Part shown: one piece after another, positions 60,449-61,822 of the stretch
How positions within the stretch are numbered: position 1 is the first letter of the stretch
Layout of the letters: each line of letters starts with the position of its first letter
Source of the DNA: Lachnospiraceae bacterium
GTDB taxonomy: Bacteria; Bacillota; Clostridia; Lachnospirales; Lachnospiraceae
Assembly (NCBI GenBank): GCA_017551665.1
Contig: JAFZLB010000094.1
Coordinates: forward strand, 1-61,822
DNA length: 61,822 nucleotides
Direction: 5' to 3'
The notes under the pieces: model-generated
The model's database searches: none
The model's input: the letters and a program-made list of their open reading frames with translations, nothing else
Told to the model about the DNA's origin: nothing
Made by a program: the position numbers and the translations under genes

Positions 60449-61822
60449 TCAGCGGCGGGATTGTTTGATCCGGTATAAGTGAACATCCGCCATGGCCAGG
60501 TGATCCCAAAACTTGGTCTTGTCCCTGGGTACGGCATTGTAACAGCCATGGGAGATGGTGACGGGGATTTCCCAAAGAAGCTGTGCTTCGATGTCGGAAA
60601 TCTCAGCGTCGCTTCTGTTTTCATAAATCAGTACAAACTCGTCGCCGCCGTAACGGGCAACAAAGAGATTGTGTTCGGCTGCGATCTTTTTGAGGCCGCC
60701 GGCGACGCGACGCAGGCATTCATCCCCGCGCTGGTGGCCGTAAGTATCGTTGTATTTCTTGAAATGATCAATATCGATGATGCCGATACCGAGCATCTTT
60801 TTCCGCCGGTAGGAGCGCTCGAAGACATCCTCCAGCCGGTTGTTTAAGGCATAACGGTTGGGAAGCCCCGTCAGGGCATCCGTTTCCGCCAGTTTCTGCA
60901 GATCTTCGTTTTCCCGTCTGACCGCGTCATGTTCTGCGTCGATCTCGTTGATGAGGATCATTTGTTTCACGGAAAGGAGATAGACTTTTTTCTGTTCCAG
61001 GAAGTTGGCGCGTGACAGGGCGTGACGTTCCGCAAAGCTTTCTTTTTTTGCCGCAGTGTTCCCCGTTGCCGTGTAATAATCAATGCAAAGCTGCGCAAAC
61101 TTCAGGCGGCGGAAGGTGGAGGCACCGGAAAGGTCACTCTTTTTGAGTGCAGCGATCAGACGTCCGGCACTGCGTTTGTCACCGGAAGCCATCAGTTCGC
61201 GGCAAAACCGCTGCGTATCGGATAAGAACTCGGTGTAAAACTGCGCACCGGAAATCTGTTCGATGATTTTCGTTATCATCCCGCCGGTACGTGCCTTGTC
61301 ATTTTCGGCGAGGGCAAGGTTGGCCGTAAAGAGCAAATACCAAAAACCGGTTTTTTCGCTGATTTGCTCTCCGGCTTTGGAATAAATTTTATTGGCCCTC
61401 TCCAGTTCCTTGTGCGCCACGGTCAGATTTCCGGCGTAGATGCTGTAGAGGCCGAGGTTGATGCAGACATTCATCATGGTTTGCGCATACATCTCGTTCT
61501 TTTTATTGCGGTTTAAGACGGGGATGCAGCGTTTCAAATGTGTGCAGGCACCCTTGAAATCGCCTGTTTCCGCCAGGAGTTCACCGGTATTGGCTTCGAG
61601 AACGGAGCGGATCAGCGAATTCCTGTCATCCCTGACCAGGGAATTGGCCATGCGGTAATAGTTGTAGGCAATATCAAAGCATCCTGCAGACTGCGCGTAC
61701 ACCGCAAAGAGATTGTAGGCGCGGACGAGCCTCTCGAGGTCATCGCTGCGCAGCAGATGTTTGATGGAAAGATACAGATATTTTCGGAAGGGCTCGATTT
61801 CGTCACGGAAATAGTAGTCGTG
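60449..61822 (-). CDS. Soluble diguanylate cyclase, 5'-truncated by window end
   Basis: A paralog of the protein at 58815-60434 with the same layout: TPR-like repeats, coiled coil, then GGDEF with VARYGGDEFVLI. The frame stays open from the internal GTG at 61702 to the window edge, and the 40 extra codons align with the paralog (DEIEPFRKYLYLSIKHLLRSDD against the matching repeat there), so the real start is outside. The two genes look like a tandem duplication that has diverged in the repeat region while keeping the active site. Confidence 0.87.
   Translation of the reverse strand, partial: HDYYFRDEIEPFRKYLYLSIKHLLRSDDLERLVRAYNLFAVYAQSAGCFDIAYNYYRMANSLVRDDRNSLIRSVLEANTGELLAETGDFKGACTHLKRCIPVLNRNKKNEMYAQTMMNVCINLGLYSIYAGNLTVAHKELERANKIYSKAGEQISEKTGFWYLLFTANLALAENDKARTGGMITKIIEQISGAQFYTEFLSDTQRFCRELMASGDKRSAGRLIAALKKSDLSGASTFRRLKFAQLCIDYYTATGNTAAKKESFAERHALSRANFLEQKKVYLLSVKQMILINEIDAEHDAVRRENEDLQKLAETDALTGLPNRYALNNRLEDVFERSYRRKKMLGIGIIDIDHFKKYNDTYGHQRGDECLRRVAGGLKKIAAEHNLFVARYGGDEFVLIYENRSDAEISDIEAQLLWEIPVTISHGCYNAVPRDKTKFWDHLAMADVHLYRIKQSRR

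Noticed and set aside
1-61822. CRISPR array, insertion sequence, prophage or attachment site
   Set aside because: I saw no regularly spaced repeats, no transposase, integrase or phage genes, and no tRNA gene with flanking direct repeats. The tmRNA 3' end, a common integration site, shows no duplicated copy nearby.

Overview
The window looks like chromosomal core and accessory DNA from a fairly GC-rich member of the Clostridia, most likely a Lachnospiraceae-type bacterium. The case rests on gene content and order: a Rho with a low-complexity insert, a SpoVB/MurJ-type flippase next to an RqcH/NFACT gene, yicC-gmk-rpoZ-rimO-pgsA, secG followed by smpB and ssrA (tmRNA), scpA-scpB, a bS21 gene, a membrane pyrophosphatase of the K+-dependent type, a fused Memo-AMMECR1 protein and many 7TM-type GGDEF proteins. 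Strong Shine-Dalgarno sequences (AGGAGG-like) are the rule, which makes the few genes lacking them stand out. I see no rRNA, no tRNA other than the tRNA-like part of tmRNA, no insertion sequence, no prophage and no CRISPR array.

Layout. 1-6858 (+): rho, glgA, flippase, rqcH. 6853-14536 (-): a six-gene operon for sugar-type uptake and breakdown (ABC ATPase, permease, lipoprotein, permease, GH3 hydrolase, HAD hydrolase). 14707-21865 (+): a divergent AraC regulator followed by uxaC, a PfkB kinase, gnd, a mannonate-type SDR and a LarA-family nickel racemase/epimerase. 21936-25835 (+): yicC, gmk, rpoZ, rimO, pgsA. 25893-31057 (+): two membrane c-di-GMP enzymes. 31065-32387 (+): secG, smpB, tmRNA. 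32388-34505 (-): an unrecognised 705-residue protein with a cNMP-binding-like start. 34683-35657 (+): L,D-transpeptidase. 35735-37756 (-): membrane pyrophosphatase. 37859-42982 (+): two more 7TM GGDEF proteins and an EAL-like/HDOD protein. 43157-44680 (+): an EF-hand-type protein. 44765-46783 (-): chemoreceptor. 47077-57300 (+): comM, dprA, a small coiled-coil protein, Memo-AMMECR1, rpsU, a phosphoesterase, scpA, scpB, glgX and two unknowns. 57319-57858 (-): HAD. 57889-58818 (+): the radical SAM partner of Memo/AMMECR1. 58815 to the right edge (-): two tandem soluble GGDEF paralogs, the second cut by the window end.

The most interesting system is the uronate region. The plus-strand cluster holds UxaC and a fructuronate-reductase-type SDR but no mannonate dehydratase and no KDPG aldolase. 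Instead it holds a LarA-family protein with all the nickel-pincer residues in register, a PfkB kinase and 6-phosphogluconate dehydrogenase. Together these could run glucuronate > fructuronate > mannonate > gluconate > 6-phosphogluconate > ribulose-5-phosphate, entering the pentose phosphate pathway and bypassing the Entner-Doudoroff type end of the classical uronate route. This is inference, but the chemistry fits: mannonate and gluconate are C2 epimers, and LarA enzymes act on the C2 hydroxyl of 2-hydroxyacids.

Other signals worth attention: three genes whose -10 box sits exactly six bases before the ATG with no usable Shine-Dalgarno, implying leaderless mRNAs; a 138-nt imperfect hairpin between gnd and the SDR gene; rpoZ and rimO overlapping out of frame with opposite charge; hairpins on both sides of the binding-protein gene; and tmRNA abutting a convergent gene with no terminator.
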